Of a DNA stretch of 64,000 bases, positions 8,379 through 17,225 are shown piece after piece. Source of the DNA: 79-D21 sp964521575 (GTDB lineage: Bacteria > Synergistota > Synergistia > Synergistales > 79-D21). The stretch covers positions 1 to 64,000 of the forward strand of contig CAZFSR010000005.1 of assembly GCA_964521575.1 (NCBI GenBank). Reading direction: 5' to 3'. Under the pieces are notes generated by a model. It did no database searches, was not told the DNA's origin, and worked only from the letters and a program-made list of their open reading frames with translations. Position 1 is the stretch's first letter. Each line of letters opens with the position of its first letter. The translations under genes were made by a program, and so were the position numbers.

Positions 8379-11300
8379 TTACGCATCCTCCCCCTCGTCG
8401 GCCAAATCCTGGGCACTCGGCCCCTCTTCTTCCTCGAAGCCGGAATCGAGTTCATTCGGGTCAACGAAAAGCATTTCCTCGGTCACGCCGCCCGAAGACG
8501 GGGGAAGCACATCTTCCCCGGCCTCCAGGTCGACCATCGCTGGTCGCGGCCTCGAAGCCCCCTGGACGACAACCTCCTCGTCCTCTTCGTCAAGCAGGAC
8601 TTCACCAACCGTTCCGTCGTCGTACATGATCTCGACGTCAAGAGCCAGCCCCTGCAGTTCCTTGACAAGTACCCTGAAACTCTCCGGCACGCCAGGCTTC
8701 GTGAGGTTTTGACCCTTGACGATCCGTTCGTAGGTTTTCAGCCTTCCCCGTATATCGTCAGACTTGACCGTCAAGATTTCCTGGAGAATATGGGAGGCCC
8801 CGTACCCCTCTAGCGCCCAGACCTCCATTTCACCGAACCGCTGGCCGCCGAACTGGGCCTTCCCGCCCAGGGGCTGCTGGGTGATGAGGCTGTACGGACC
8901 TATCGAACGGGCATGGATCTTGTCGTCAACCAGGTGGATCAGCTTGAGCATGTACATGTATCCCACCGTGACCTTGTTCTCCATCGGTTCCCCGGTGCGG
9001 CCGTCATAGATGGTGATGCGGCCGTCTTCGGCCATCTCGGGATAGGCGCCCTCCGATAGTCTCTTGACGCCGTCGAAGATATCCTGCTCGTTCGCTCCCT
9101 CGAATACCGGCGTGGAGACTTTCCATCCGTTGTGAACCGCAACGAAGCCCATGACGGTCTCCATGACCTGGCCAAGGTTCATACGGCTGGGAACGCCCAG
9201 GGGACTGAGGACAACGTCGACAGGGGTTCCGTCCGGCAAGTAGGGCATGTCTTCCACCGGGAGGATCTTCGAGACGACCCCCTTGTTACCGTGGCGTCCC
9301 GCGATCTTGTCGCCCTCGGAGATCTTGCGAAGCTGGGCCACGTAAACCTTGACGACTTCGTTCACGCCAGGGCTCAGATCATCGCTGTTCTGGTCTATGG
9401 TCAACCGCTTGACGGAAACGACTTTGCCGCCCTCGCCGTTCGGCACCCGCATGGACGTGTCCCTGACTTCCCGGGCCTTTTCCCCGAAGATGGCTCTCAG
9501 CAGCTTTTCTTCCGGAGACTGGTCGGATTCTCCCTTGGGAGTGACCTTGCCGACAAGGATGTCGCCCGCCCGGACATCCGCGCCAACCCGAACGATTCCG
9601 TTCTCGTCGAGATTCTTGAGCGCGTCTTCGCCGACGTTCGGGATATCGCGCGTGATTTCCTCGGGACCAAGCTTCGTGTCCCGGGCCTCGACCTCGTACT
9701 CCTCGATATGGATGGACGAATAATGATCTTCCTGGACGAGTCTTTCGTTCAGGAGGATCGCGTCTTCAAAGTTGTAGCCCTCCCAGGAGACGAAGGCCAC
9801 GAGGACGTTGCGGCCCAGGGCAAGCTCCCCCTGGTCGACCGACTGCCCGTCGGCGATGATCCCGCCGGCCTCTACTCTTTCCCCGCTTGACACGATGGGG
9901 CGCTGGTGGATGACGGTCCCCTGGTTGGAACGGCGGAATTTCGTCAGGTTGTAAGAATCGAGCGTCCCATCATCCGAACGGATGTCCACCCGGTTGGCGT
10001 CGACGAAAGCAACCGTTCCTCCCCGCCGGGCCCTGACGCAGCATCCCGAATCCTTCGCGATGTGGTGTTCGATCCCGGTACCGATGATCGGCGCCTGAGG
10101 AAGCACTAGGGGAACCGCCTGCCGCTGCATGTTAGAGCCCATGAGCGCTCGGTTGGCGTCGTCGTGCTCAAGGAACGGGATGAGAGCCGTCGAGATCGAC
10201 ACGATTTGCTTGGGGGAGACGTCCAGGAAATCGATCTTTGATGGTTCGACCGTTTCGATTTCTCCCCGGAAGCGGACATGGACATCCGGGCCCTGGATCC
10301 GGCCCTCGCTGTCAACAGGCGTGTTCGCCCTGCCGACGAAGAACTCGTCTTCCTCATCGGCCGAAAGATACACGATCTCGTCCGTGACACGGGCATCGAT
10401 CACGCGCCTCTTCGGGGTCACGAGGAATCCGTACTCGTTGATCCGGGCATAAGTCGCCAGCGAGGTCACGAGCCCGATATTCGGGCCTTCAGGCGTTTCG
10501 ATCGGGCATACGCGGCCGTAGTGGGTGTAGTGGACGTCGCGGGCTTCAAAGCCGGTACGCTCCCGGCTGAGCCCGCCAGGCCCAAGGGCCGAAAGGCGGC
10601 GCCGGTGCGTCAGTTCCGCCAATGGGTTCGTCTGGTCCATGAACTGAGAAAGCTGGGCAGATCCGAAAAACTCCCGAAGGGAAGCGGAAATCGGACGGAC
10701 GTTGATCAGGTCTTTCGCCGTCGCGTTGGTCAGGTCCGGCAAGGTCGTCATCCGCTCCTTGGCAATCCGTTCCATCCGTAATAGGCCGATGCGGACCTGG
10801 TTCTGGAGAAGTTCCCCTACCGCCCTCACGCGACGGTTCCCCAGATGGTCGATGTCGTCCTCGGTTTCTTCTCCGTTCCTCAGCCGGAGGATCCCCTTGA
10901 TGATGGCAACGACATCCTCAATGGTCAAAAGCCGCTGGCTTTCCTGGATTTCAAGATCCAGGCGCTTGTTGAGCTTGTAGCGTCCGACCCGTCCCAGGTT
11001 GTACCTGCGGGTGTCGAAAAAGAGCCCGTACACGTACTCCCTTGCGTTTTCCATCCTGGCGGGCTCGTTGGGGCGAAGGCGCCGGAAAAGCTCAAGGACG
11101 GCATCCTCCCCGGAGCGGGTGTTATCCCTTTCAAGAGTGGCCGCAATCGCGTTGTCCACGCTCCAGACCCAGACTTTCGTCATGCCCATTTCGAAAAGGA
11201 TCTCGAGGTGTTCCTTCGTGAGTCGATCGTTGCGGCGAATCAGGACTTGCCCTTCCTTGTCCAGGACCGCCTCGGCAAGGAGGCGTCCCCTTGCCTCGTC

Positions 11301-11999
11301 GTGCAGCTCGACAAGGTCGACCTGTTCCGGCTTCGCCCCGAATAGCTTCAGGATTTCCTCGTCGCTCGTGGCCCCGAACGCCTTGAGAAGCATCGTGACC
11401 GGGATTTTTTTCCGGTTGTCGATGTTGACGGAAAGCACGTCGCCGGGAGTAAGGTCGAATTCGAGCCAGGCTCCCCTGTCGGGTATCACCTTGGCCGCGT
11501 ACGATTCCCCGCCGGGAACCGTGGTGTCCGCGCTGAAATAGACGCCGGCCGACCGTGCCAGCTGGTTGACAACGACGCGTTCGGTTCCGTTGACGATAAA
11601 GGTTCCCCTGTCCGTCATGACCGGGAAATCGCCGAGGTAGATTTCCTCTTCCTTGATCTCCCCGTTTTTCCTGTTGACCAGCCTGATCGTGGCCCGTACA
11701 GGCATGGACCAGGTCAGGTCGCGCTGGCGGGCTTCCTCTTCCATGATCGGGGAATCGTCCACAAAGTAGCGAACAAACTCGAGCGCAAAGGATCCATCGT
11801 AGCTCTCGATGGGGAAGATCTCCTCCAGGATTTCCTGGAGCCCCTGGGACTCGCGTGAATCCGATTCCGTTTCAGCCTGGAAAAACCATCGGTAGGAATT
11901 CCGCTGGACCTCGACAAGATCGGGCAGATCAATGAGATCCTTGGCTCTCCCAAAAACACGGCGCTGAATGTGCTTCTTCGTGGGGGCAAAAACTGTCAT
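8379..11999 (-). CDS. rpoB: DNA-directed RNA polymerase subunit beta
   Basis: This encodes a 1206-residue beta subunit. I start it at the ATG at 11999 (MTVFAPTKKHIQ), which has AGGGAGGT upstream; the in-frame extension to 12158 runs across the promoter and into the tRNA gene and is rejected. The rifampicin region carries D455, H465 and S470, equivalent to E. coli D516, H526 and S531, so the drug site looks wild type. A lobe segment at about 238-279 holds an extra LAEAVLDKEG...LTKEH module. The C-terminus ends in a very acidic tail. With alpha, beta' and sigma it makes the transcription enzyme. rplL and rplJ are not upstream here; instead a tRNA-Leu gene precedes the promoter. Confidence 0.98.
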   Translation of the reverse strand: MTVFAPTKKHIQRRVFGRAKDLIDLPDLVEVQRNSYRWFFQAETESDSRESQGLQEILEEIFPIESYDGSFALEFVRYFVDDSPIMEEEARQRDLTWSMPVRATIRLVNRKNGEIKEEEIYLGDFPVMTDRGTFIVNGTERVVVNQLARSAGVYFSADTTVPGGESYAAKVIPDRGAWLEFDLTPGDVLSVNIDNRKKIPVTMLLKAFGATSDEEILKLFGAKPEQVDLVELHDEARGRLLAEAVLDKEGQVLIRRNDRLTKEHLEILFEMGMTKVWVWSVDNAIAATLERDNTRSGEDAVLELFRRLRPNEPARMENAREYVYGLFFDTRRYNLGRVGRYKLNKRLDLEIQESQRLLTIEDVVAIIKGILRLRNGEETEDDIDHLGNRRVRAVGELLQNQVRIGLLRMERIAKERMTTLPDLTNATAKDLINVRPISASLREFFGSAQLSQFMDQTNPLAELTHRRRLSALGPGGLSRERTGFEARDVHYTHYGRVCPIETPEGPNIGLVTSLATYARINEYGFLVTPKRRVIDARVTDEIVYLSADEEDEFFVGRANTPVDSEGRIQGPDVHVRFRGEIETVEPSKIDFLDVSPKQIVSISTALIPFLEHDDANRALMGSNMQRQAVPLVLPQAPIIGTGIEHHIAKDSGCCVRARRGGTVAFVDANRVDIRSDDGTLDSYNLTKFRRSNQGTVIHQRPIVSSGERVEAGGIIADGQSVDQGELALGRNVLVAFVSWEGYNFEDAILLNERLVQEDHYSSIHIEEYEVEARDTKLGPEEITRDIPNVGEDALKNLDENGIVRVGADVRAGDILVGKVTPKGESDQSPEEKLLRAIFGEKAREVRDTSMRVPNGEGGKVVSVKRLTIDQNSDDLSPGVNEVVKVYVAQLRKISEGDKIAGRHGNKGVVSKILPVEDMPYLPDGTPVDVVLSPLGVPSRMNLGQVMETVMGFVAVHNGWKVSTPVFEGANEQDIFDGVKRLSEGAYPEMAEDGRITIYDGRTGEPMENKVTVGYMYMLKLIHLVDDKIHARSIGPYSLITQQPLGGKAQFGGQRFGEMEVWALEGYGASHILQEILTVKSDDIRGRLKTYERIVKGQNLTKPGVPESFRVLVKELQGLALDVEIMYDDGTVGEVLLDEEDEEVVVQGASRPRPAMVDLEAGEDVLPPSSGGVTEEMLFVDPNELDSGFEEEEGPSAQDLADEGEDA

Positions 12000-12059
12000 G
12001 GGAGTTACGACCTCCCTTAAGGGGTTTAGTGGGGACAATCCTAGACGTGACGAAGGGGC

Positions 12060-12088
12060 ATAATAGCAAAAAGGCCGTGCGATGTCAA
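12060..12088 (-). promoter_or_regulatory. Sigma-A promoter of rpoBC
   Basis: The minus strand carries -35 TTGACA (12088-12083), a 17-base spacer and -10 TATTAT (12065-12060), the same boxes as the str promoter. The expected start near 12053 leaves a leader of roughly 55 bases before the rpoB ATG. It lies 40 bases downstream of the tRNA-Leu 3' end, so rpoBC can be transcribed independently of the tRNA and of the rplKAJL region that often precedes it in bacteria. Confidence 0.85.
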
Positions 12089-12128
12089 CAGACAGGCACG
12101 ACCTGGCGAACAAATTTTCGCGAGTTTT

Positions 12129-12215
12129 TGGTGTCGAGGGGGGGAGTTGAACCCCCACAGGCTAATGCCCACTAGAGCCTGAGTCTAGCGCGTCTACCAA
12201 TTCCGCCACCCCGAC
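12129..12215 (-). tRNA. tRNA-Leu (anticodon CAG)
   Basis: The minus strand folds as a class II tRNA of 87 nt including an encoded CCA end. The acceptor stem is GTCGGGG paired with CCTCGAC, with discriminator A. The D-arm contains GAATTGGTAGAC, the anticodon stem is CTAGA/TCTAG around loop CTCAGGC with anticodon CAG, a long variable arm follows, and the T-arm is GGGGGTTCAACTCCCCC. It reads CUG leucine codons. It stands alone between tsaC and rpoB with its own promoter. Confidence 0.96.
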
Positions 12216-12234
12216 ATCACGACCGACAAACGGG

Positions 12235-12263
12235 ATTTTAGCAACAGGGCCCCTTTTTGGCAA
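12235..12263 (-). promoter_or_regulatory. Promoter of tRNA-Leu
   Basis: On the minus strand, -35 TTGCCA (12263-12258) is followed after 17 bases by -10 TAAAAT (12240-12235), 20 bases before the first base of the tRNA. The -35 hexamer and the spacer overlap the hairpin that follows tsaC, so terminator and promoter share DNA. Confidence 0.7.
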
Positions 12264-12268
12264 GGGGC
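12249..12268 (-). terminator. Hairpin after tsaC, probable terminator
   Basis: GCCCCTT (12268-12262 on the transcript strand) pairs with AAGGGGC (12255-12249) around a six-base loop, beginning nine bases after the tsaC stop. The following tract is only moderately T-rich (CTGTTGC), so termination may be incomplete. It closes the long metG-tatD-tgt-tsaC series. Confidence 0.55.
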
Positions 12269-12276
12269 TTCTTTCT

Positions 12277-13272
12277 CTATTCCGGGATAGGATGCCCCCC
12301 GGAAGCCCGCTTCAGCCGGTCCCTTAGCGCGAGGCCGACCCGGGCTGCCTCCGGCCAGTCTGCGATAATCACCTGGGCGCCCGACTTCTCCATTTCTCTC
12401 AAGGCCGCGAAAAGCCCGCGGGCGTAGGACTCGACATCCGGAAAGAGGCGGATGACGGCACAACTGGCTACCGGCGGCCTGATTCCCACGTAAGCCCTTT
12501 GGTCGGCCGTCCATGGCACGACCCTGTCCCAAACGGACTCGTCCTCCCTTAGGAAAAGGGGGATCTTCGGGGCATAATGCCTGTATCGGGTACCGGGGGA
12601 ACGACGGGCAGCCGGTGTGTCTGAGCCGGGAAGAACGGGACGGTAACCCAAAAACTCCTCAAGCGATTCGATGCCGACCCCGCCGGGCCTTAAAAGCACG
12701 GCCTTTTCCCCGGTGATGTCCAGCACCGTCGACTCGAGGCCAAAATGCGTCGGCCCTCCGTCGAGAATCATTTCCACCCTGTCGCCGAGATCCTCTTCCA
12801 CCGCCTCGGCATCTGTTGGGCTAGGGCGCCCGCTCAGGTTGGCACTTGGAGCCGCCACCGGCACCCCGGCCAAGCGGATCAATTCCAGCGCAATCGGCTG
12901 GGCCGGCATCCGGACAGCCACCGTCGAGAGCCCCGCGGTCACCTGAGGAGGAACGATTCCACGGGCCGGCATCACAAGCGTCAAAGGCCCAGGCCAGAAG
13001 CGTTCCATGAGCTTCCGCCCCAGTTCGGGGACGTATGCCACCCTCTCGGCCCCTGAAGGGTCCGCAACGTGGACAATCAGCGGGTTATCCGCGGGCCGCC
13101 CTTTTGCCTCGAATACCCGGAGCACGGCTCTCCCGTCAAGTGCGTTGGCGCCAAGCCCGTAAACCGTCTCGGTCGGGAAAACGACAAGGCCCCCATCCCT
13201 CAGCAGGTCTGCCGCCTCCCTGAGACCTTCGCAGTCCTGATTACGGGAAACGTCCAGGACCTTCGCCCTCAT
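12277..13272 (-). CDS. tsaC: L-threonylcarbamoyladenylate synthase (Sua5 type)
   Basis: This is a 331-residue protein with an N-terminal YrdC domain and a C-terminal Sua5 domain. It makes threonylcarbamoyl-AMP from threonine, bicarbonate and ATP, the first step of the t6A modification at position 37 of ANN-decoding tRNAs. The YrdC signature is seen in GGLVVFPTETVYGLGANA near residues 29-46 and in the KGRPADNPLIVHV loop. The SPGTRYRHYAPK linker marks the Sua5 extension, distinguishing it from short TsaC proteins of about 190 residues. Its ATG overlaps the tgt stop by 4 bases, joining two tRNA-modification genes. The later-acting partner tsaD is elsewhere in this window (55780-56799). Confidence 0.93.
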   Translation of the reverse strand: MRAKVLDVSRNQDCEGLREAADLLRDGGLVVFPTETVYGLGANALDGRAVLRVFEAKGRPADNPLIVHVADPSGAERVAYVPELGRKLMERFWPGPLTLVMPARGIVPPQVTAGLSTVAVRMPAQPIALELIRLAGVPVAAPSANLSGRPSPTDAEAVEEDLGDRVEMILDGGPTHFGLESTVLDITGEKAVLLRPGGVGIESLEEFLGYRPVLPGSDTPAARRSPGTRYRHYAPKIPLFLREDESVWDRVVPWTADQRAYVGIRPPVASCAVIRLFPDVESYARGLFAALREMEKSGAQVIIADWPEAARVGLALRDRLKRASGGHPIPE

Positions 13273-14390
13273 GAAACGGGCCCTCCTTCACCGAACCTTG
13301 CCAGGAAAGCGTCCTTGAACTCAGGAAAGTCCCCTCGCAAGATCGCCTCTCGGGCCTTTTTCATGAGCCCAACGAGGAAATGGAGGTTGTGCCATGAACA
13401 CAGCCTCGCCGCCAGGATCTCCCCGGCCTTGTAAAGGTGCCTGAGATAAGCGCGGGAAAAGCGTTTGCAGACCATGCAGTCGCACTCGGGGTCGATCGGG
13501 TTGAAATCGCGGGCAAATGCCGCGTTCTTGAGGTTCAGTCGCCCTCCTGAGAAAAAGACAGTCCCGTTCCTGCCGGTCCGTGTCGGCAGCACGCAATCGA
13601 ACATGTCGACCCCCCTCGACACTCCCTCCAGGAGATTCGAGGGCAAGCCCACTCCCATCAGGTAGCGGGGACGTTTCTCCGGAAGAACGGGATTCAGCAC
13701 GTCCAGGATCCGATACATTTCGGAATGAGGCTCTCCGACCGAAAGCCCTCCGATCGCGTAACCGTCAAAGCCGATTTCCATCAATGCCTCTGCGGAACGA
13801 AGCCTTTGCCTCTCGAAGACGGATCCCTGCACGATACCGAAAAGCGCCTGGTCGGCCCTCCGGTGGACGGCTTTGCAGCGCTGGGCCCATCGCGTCGTCC
13901 TGAGAACCGCCTCCATGGACAAGGCCTCGTTCGATGGATAGGGAACGCATTCGTCAAAGCACATGGCGATGTCGCTCCCGAGATCCTCCTGCACGGAAAT
14001 CGCCAGCTCCGGGGTCATGAAATGGGAGGAACCGTCCAGGTGGGAGCGGAAGGCGACTCCCTCGTCCGTGACCCTGCGAAGGTCGGAGAGGGAAAAAACC
14101 TGGAATCCTCCGCTATCGGTGAGGATGGCCCCTTCCCAGTCCATGAACCTGTGAAGTCCCCCCGCTTCCCTGATGAGATCCGACCCCGGCCGGAGGAAAA
14201 GGTGGTAGGTGTTCGAGAGGATGATTCGGGCGCCCATTCCGGACAGTTCATCCGGGGTCATGGCCTTGACCGTCGCTTGCGTTCCGACAGGCATGAAAAC
14301 CGGCGTTTCGATAATCCCATGCGGTGTGGCCAGGGACCCTGCCCGCGCCCCGGTCACGGGGCACCGCGCCTCTAGGCGAAATTCGAACAT
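13269..14390 (-). CDS. tgt: tRNA-guanine transglycosylase
   Basis: This is a 373-residue enzyme exchanging guanine-34 of GUN-anticodon tRNAs for preQ1 in the queuosine pathway. The start MFEFRLEARCPVTGARAG at 14390 matches the family; the longer ORF reaches into tatD in another frame. The substrate-binding motif ILTDSGGFQVFSL is near residues 84-96, the catalytic aspartate sits in MFDCVLPTR, and the zinc ligands are CDCMVCKRF followed by the histidine in CSWHNLHFL. It begins one base after the tatD stop and overlaps tsaC by 4 bases, so tatD, tgt and tsaC are probably co-translated. Confidence 0.96.
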   Translation of the reverse strand: MFEFRLEARCPVTGARAGSLATPHGIIETPVFMPVGTQATVKAMTPDELSGMGARIILSNTYHLFLRPGSDLIREAGGLHRFMDWEGAILTDSGGFQVFSLSDLRRVTDEGVAFRSHLDGSSHFMTPELAISVQEDLGSDIAMCFDECVPYPSNEALSMEAVLRTTRWAQRCKAVHRRADQALFGIVQGSVFERQRLRSAEALMEIGFDGYAIGGLSVGEPHSEMYRILDVLNPVLPEKRPRYLMGVGLPSNLLEGVSRGVDMFDCVLPTRTGRNGTVFFSGGRLNLKNAAFARDFNPIDPECDCMVCKRFSRAYLRHLYKAGEILAARLCSWHNLHFLVGLMKKAREAILRGDFPEFKDAFLARFGEGGPVS

Positions 14391-14391
14391 C

Positions 14392-15174
14392 TCAGGCACC
14401 CCACCCGAAAAACCGGGCGCCGTTCTGCCAAACCTGTTCCGCCAGCGCTTCCAAAGAGATTTTCCGAACCTCCGCAATCGTTTCATAAACGGCCGACACA
14501 TAGGCCGGCTGGTTGGGCCTCCCTCTCCAGGGCTGCGGGGCCAGGTAGGGAGAATCCGTTTCGCAAAGCAATCGGTCGAGCGGTACGCGGGCTGCCACTT
14601 CCCTCAAGGCCGTTGAACGCGGGAAGGTCACCGGACCCGCGAAGGAGATGAAAAAACCAAGGTCCAGGGCTTCCACAGCATGATGCCACTCACCGGCGAA
14701 ACAGTGGATCACCCCGCCGCTTCTTCCCGCCGAGTCTTGACGAAGAATTTCCAGCGCCTCATCGTAAGCCTCCCGCACATGGACGATCAGTGGTTTTTCA
14801 ACCCGAGCCGCCAGGTCGATGTGCTGCCGGAAGCAATCTTCCTGAAGATCCCGCGGAGAGAGGTCATAGTGGTAGTCCAGGCCGGTTTCTCCAATGGCCA
14901 CCACCCGCTCTTCCATGCTCCATGCCGATAGGCTCTCCGGCAATCTTCCCGACGGGCAGGTTTTTGCGTCATGGGGATGGATGCCAACCGCAGCAAAGAC
15001 CCCTTCCGCAACACGGGACTTCGCAAGGGCAACGGCCTTTTCGCTTGAAGGCTCGTCAAAACCGGCTACGAGCAGCCGGAGGACATTTGACTTCCTGGCC
15101 GAGCGGAGCACATCGTCCAGGGTGCCGGCAAAATCTGTCATGTTAAGATGGCAATGACTGTCGATATAATTCAT
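14392..15174 (-). CDS. tatD: TatD-family metal-dependent hydrolase
   Basis: This is a 260-residue TIM-barrel protein of the TatD family, metal-dependent DNases reported to act in 3'-5' trimming and repair. The metal ligand motifs are visible in order: DSHCHL at residues 5-10, IGETGLDYHYD, HVREAYDE, HCFAGEW and CETDSPYLAPQPWRGRPN. It frequently follows metG in bacterial genomes, as here. The substrate cannot be set from sequence; YcfH/YabD-type members are the closest fit. A 14-bp perfect hairpin ends a few bases before its ribosome-binding site and may modulate its expression. Confidence 0.92.
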   Translation of the reverse strand: MNYIDSHCHLNMTDFAGTLDDVLRSARKSNVLRLLVAGFDEPSSEKAVALAKSRVAEGVFAAVGIHPHDAKTCPSGRLPESLSAWSMEERVVAIGETGLDYHYDLSPRDLQEDCFRQHIDLAARVEKPLIVHVREAYDEALEILRQDSAGRSGGVIHCFAGEWHHAVEALDLGFFISFAGPVTFPRSTALREVAARVPLDRLLCETDSPYLAPQPWRGRPNQPAYVSAVYETIAEVRKISLEALAEQVWQNGARFFGWGA

Positions 15175-15187
15175 CTTTACCTCCGAA

Positions 15188-15223
15188 ATGGAATCGCGGG
15201 CTGGCTTCTGCCCGCGATTCCAT
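15188..15223 (-). terminator. 14-bp perfect hairpin between metG and tatD
   Basis: ATGGAATCGCGGGC at 15188-15201 is the exact inverted repeat of 15210-15223, with an 8-base loop. On the transcript it starts 36 bases after the metG stop and ends three bases before the GGAGG of tatD. No run of U follows, so it is either a weak terminator or a stabilising/processing hairpin, or affects tatD translation. Confidence 0.6.
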
Positions 15224-15259
15224 AACCATTCTCCCTGGACTTTGCTAAACAGGTCACCG

Positions 15260-17188
15260 CTAGTGGATTCTGCTTCCCGGCATGATCGGCCTGTCGAGCG
15301 TCAGCAGGGCGAGTTCTTTTCCATCCGGGCTCTCCGCTGCGAGAAGCATCCCGTTGCTCACGACCCCCCTGAGCTTGGCGGGCTTCAAGTTGCAGATGAC
15401 GATAATGTCCCTCCCTACGAGCTCATGAGGCTGGTAAAACTCACGAATGCCGGACACGATCGTCCTTCTCTCGTATCCGAGGTCCAGTTCGAGTTTGTAG
15501 AGCTTATTGGCGTTCGGAACAGGCTCGACCCCCAGGACCCGTGCCGTTCTCAGTTCGATCTTCCTGAATTCCTCGACGCCGACTTCCTCCTCGTGCTCGC
15601 CAGGGTCCGGGAGCAGGCTCTTTTTCGCATCCCGCTCCGCCTTGGCCGCTTCCCACTCCTTCATGTCGATGCGAGGGAAAAGGATTTCCTCCCGGCGGAT
15701 TGCCGTTCCCTCGGGAAGGAATCCCCAGGGGTAATCCTCGAAAAGGGCGTTGTTCGGGTCTCCTTCGAGCCCAAGCTGGCTCCACATGCGGCGAGAGGTC
15801 TCAGGCATGAAGGGGGCCACCATCAGGGAAATCTGGACAAGAGCCTGGTAGAGCGTCCCGAGGACCGAATCGAGGCGGGGGTCGTTATCTTTCCCCAACT
15901 TCCAGGGAGCCGTCTCGTCGATATACTTGTTCATCCGGGAAATAAAGGTCCAGATCGCTTTCAGCGCCTCGTCGAAGGCAAATTCGGACATCCTGCCGAG
16001 AAGTGCCTCGTAGGTCGCAGCGGCCAGCTTCTCCATTTCCAGGTCCAGGGGATCGGACGGACCGTACCCGGTGACCATGCAGCCCTTGAATCGCTCGATC
16101 ATCTGGAGGGTTCGGTTCAGAAGGTTCCCAAGGTCATTGGCAAGATCCGAGTTGATTCGGCGGGCAAGTCCGCTCTCGGAAAAGTCCCCGTCAAGCCCGA
16201 ATGGGACCTCCCGAAGCAGGAAATACCTGAACGCATCCTGTCCGTAAAGATCCACCATCTCGAAGGGATCCACCACATTGCCCTTGGATTTCGACATCTT
16301 CTCCCCTTCGACCGTCCACCACCCATGAGAAAAAACCTGGCGGGGTGGATTGACTCCCAGGGCAAGGAGCATGGCGGGCCAGACGACACAGTGGAAGCGG
16401 ATGATATCCTTGCCGACGAGGTGGCGCACGAAAGGCCAGAACTGCTTCCATTTCGCCTCGTCGTCCGGATACCCGCAAACGGTCAGGTAATTGATCAGGG
16501 CGTCAAACCAGACGTAGATGACATGGCGGTCGTCCCCCGGCACAGGGATCCCCCATTTGAGTGTTGTTCTTGAAATGGACTGGTCTTTCAAGCCGCTCCT
16601 GATGAAACTGACGATTTCGTTGTAGCGGGTTCGGGGCAGGATCGCGTCGGGATTCTCCTCGTAAAACCGCAGGAGGGGCTCCTGATACTTGGACATCCGG
16701 AAGAAATAGCTTTCCTCCGTCATTTTTTCGAGCGGGCGCTTGCAGTCGGGGCACGTCTTGCCTTCCCCCATCTGAGCCTCTGGAACGTAGGTTTCACAAG
16801 GGACGCAGTACCATCCTTCGTAGGTCCCCTTGTAGACATCGCCTTGCGCGATGAGTTTCTCGAAAATCGCGGTGACAACCTTGAAATGCCGTTCTTCCGT
16901 CGTCCTGATGAAATCGTCGTTTGAAATTCCTAGCACTGCCCAGAGTCTCCGGAAATTTTCCACGGTCTGGTCTGCAAGCTGCTGGGCCGTCAACCCTTTG
17001 TTCGCCGCCGCTTGCTGGATTTTCTGCCCGTGTTCATCGGTACCCGTTGCAAAAAGAACAGGCTGCCCCATCATCCTGTGGAAGCGCGCGCTCACATCTG
17101 CGGCTATCGTCGTATAGGCATGCCCGATATGAGGGACATCGTTGACATAGTAGATGGGGGTCGTGATGTAAAAGGGCTCCTTGCTCAT
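15260..17188 (-). CDS. metG: Methionyl-tRNA synthetase
   Basis: This is a 642-residue class I synthetase that charges tRNA-Met. The HIGH motif is in DVPHIGHAYTT near residues 17-27 and KMSKS occurs in GEKMSKSKGNVVDP. The zinc knuckle has four cysteines, CVPCETY and CPDCKRP, as in the single-knuckle type. The C-terminal EMAP-like tRNA-binding domain (about the last 110 residues, starting EFRKIELRTARVLGVEP and ending near SNGMLLAA) is fused, as in many bacterial dimeric MetRS. The gene lies 37 bases after rsmI and upstream of tatD. Confidence 0.97.
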   Translation of the reverse strand: MSKEPFYITTPIYYVNDVPHIGHAYTTIAADVSARFHRMMGQPVLFATGTDEHGQKIQQAAANKGLTAQQLADQTVENFRRLWAVLGISNDDFIRTTEERHFKVVTAIFEKLIAQGDVYKGTYEGWYCVPCETYVPEAQMGEGKTCPDCKRPLEKMTEESYFFRMSKYQEPLLRFYEENPDAILPRTRYNEIVSFIRSGLKDQSISRTTLKWGIPVPGDDRHVIYVWFDALINYLTVCGYPDDEAKWKQFWPFVRHLVGKDIIRFHCVVWPAMLLALGVNPPRQVFSHGWWTVEGEKMSKSKGNVVDPFEMVDLYGQDAFRYFLLREVPFGLDGDFSESGLARRINSDLANDLGNLLNRTLQMIERFKGCMVTGYGPSDPLDLEMEKLAAATYEALLGRMSEFAFDEALKAIWTFISRMNKYIDETAPWKLGKDNDPRLDSVLGTLYQALVQISLMVAPFMPETSRRMWSQLGLEGDPNNALFEDYPWGFLPEGTAIRREEILFPRIDMKEWEAAKAERDAKKSLLPDPGEHEEEVGVEEFRKIELRTARVLGVEPVPNANKLYKLELDLGYERRTIVSGIREFYQPHELVGRDIIVICNLKPAKLRGVVSNGMLLAAESPDGKELALLTLDRPIMPGSRIH

Positions 17189-17225
17189 TTTTTCGGTCCT
17201 CCCCTTCGCGGATTCGTCCTCTTGT

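Noticed and set aside
12000..12158. In-frame N-terminal extension of rpoB
   Set aside because: It crosses the rpoBC promoter and enters tRNA-Leu; the ATG at 11999 has an SD and matches RpoB N-termini.
15188..16573. 461-codon plus-strand frame antisense to metG
   Set aside because: metG is certain on the minus strand; the antisense product is low-complexity and starts in the hairpin.
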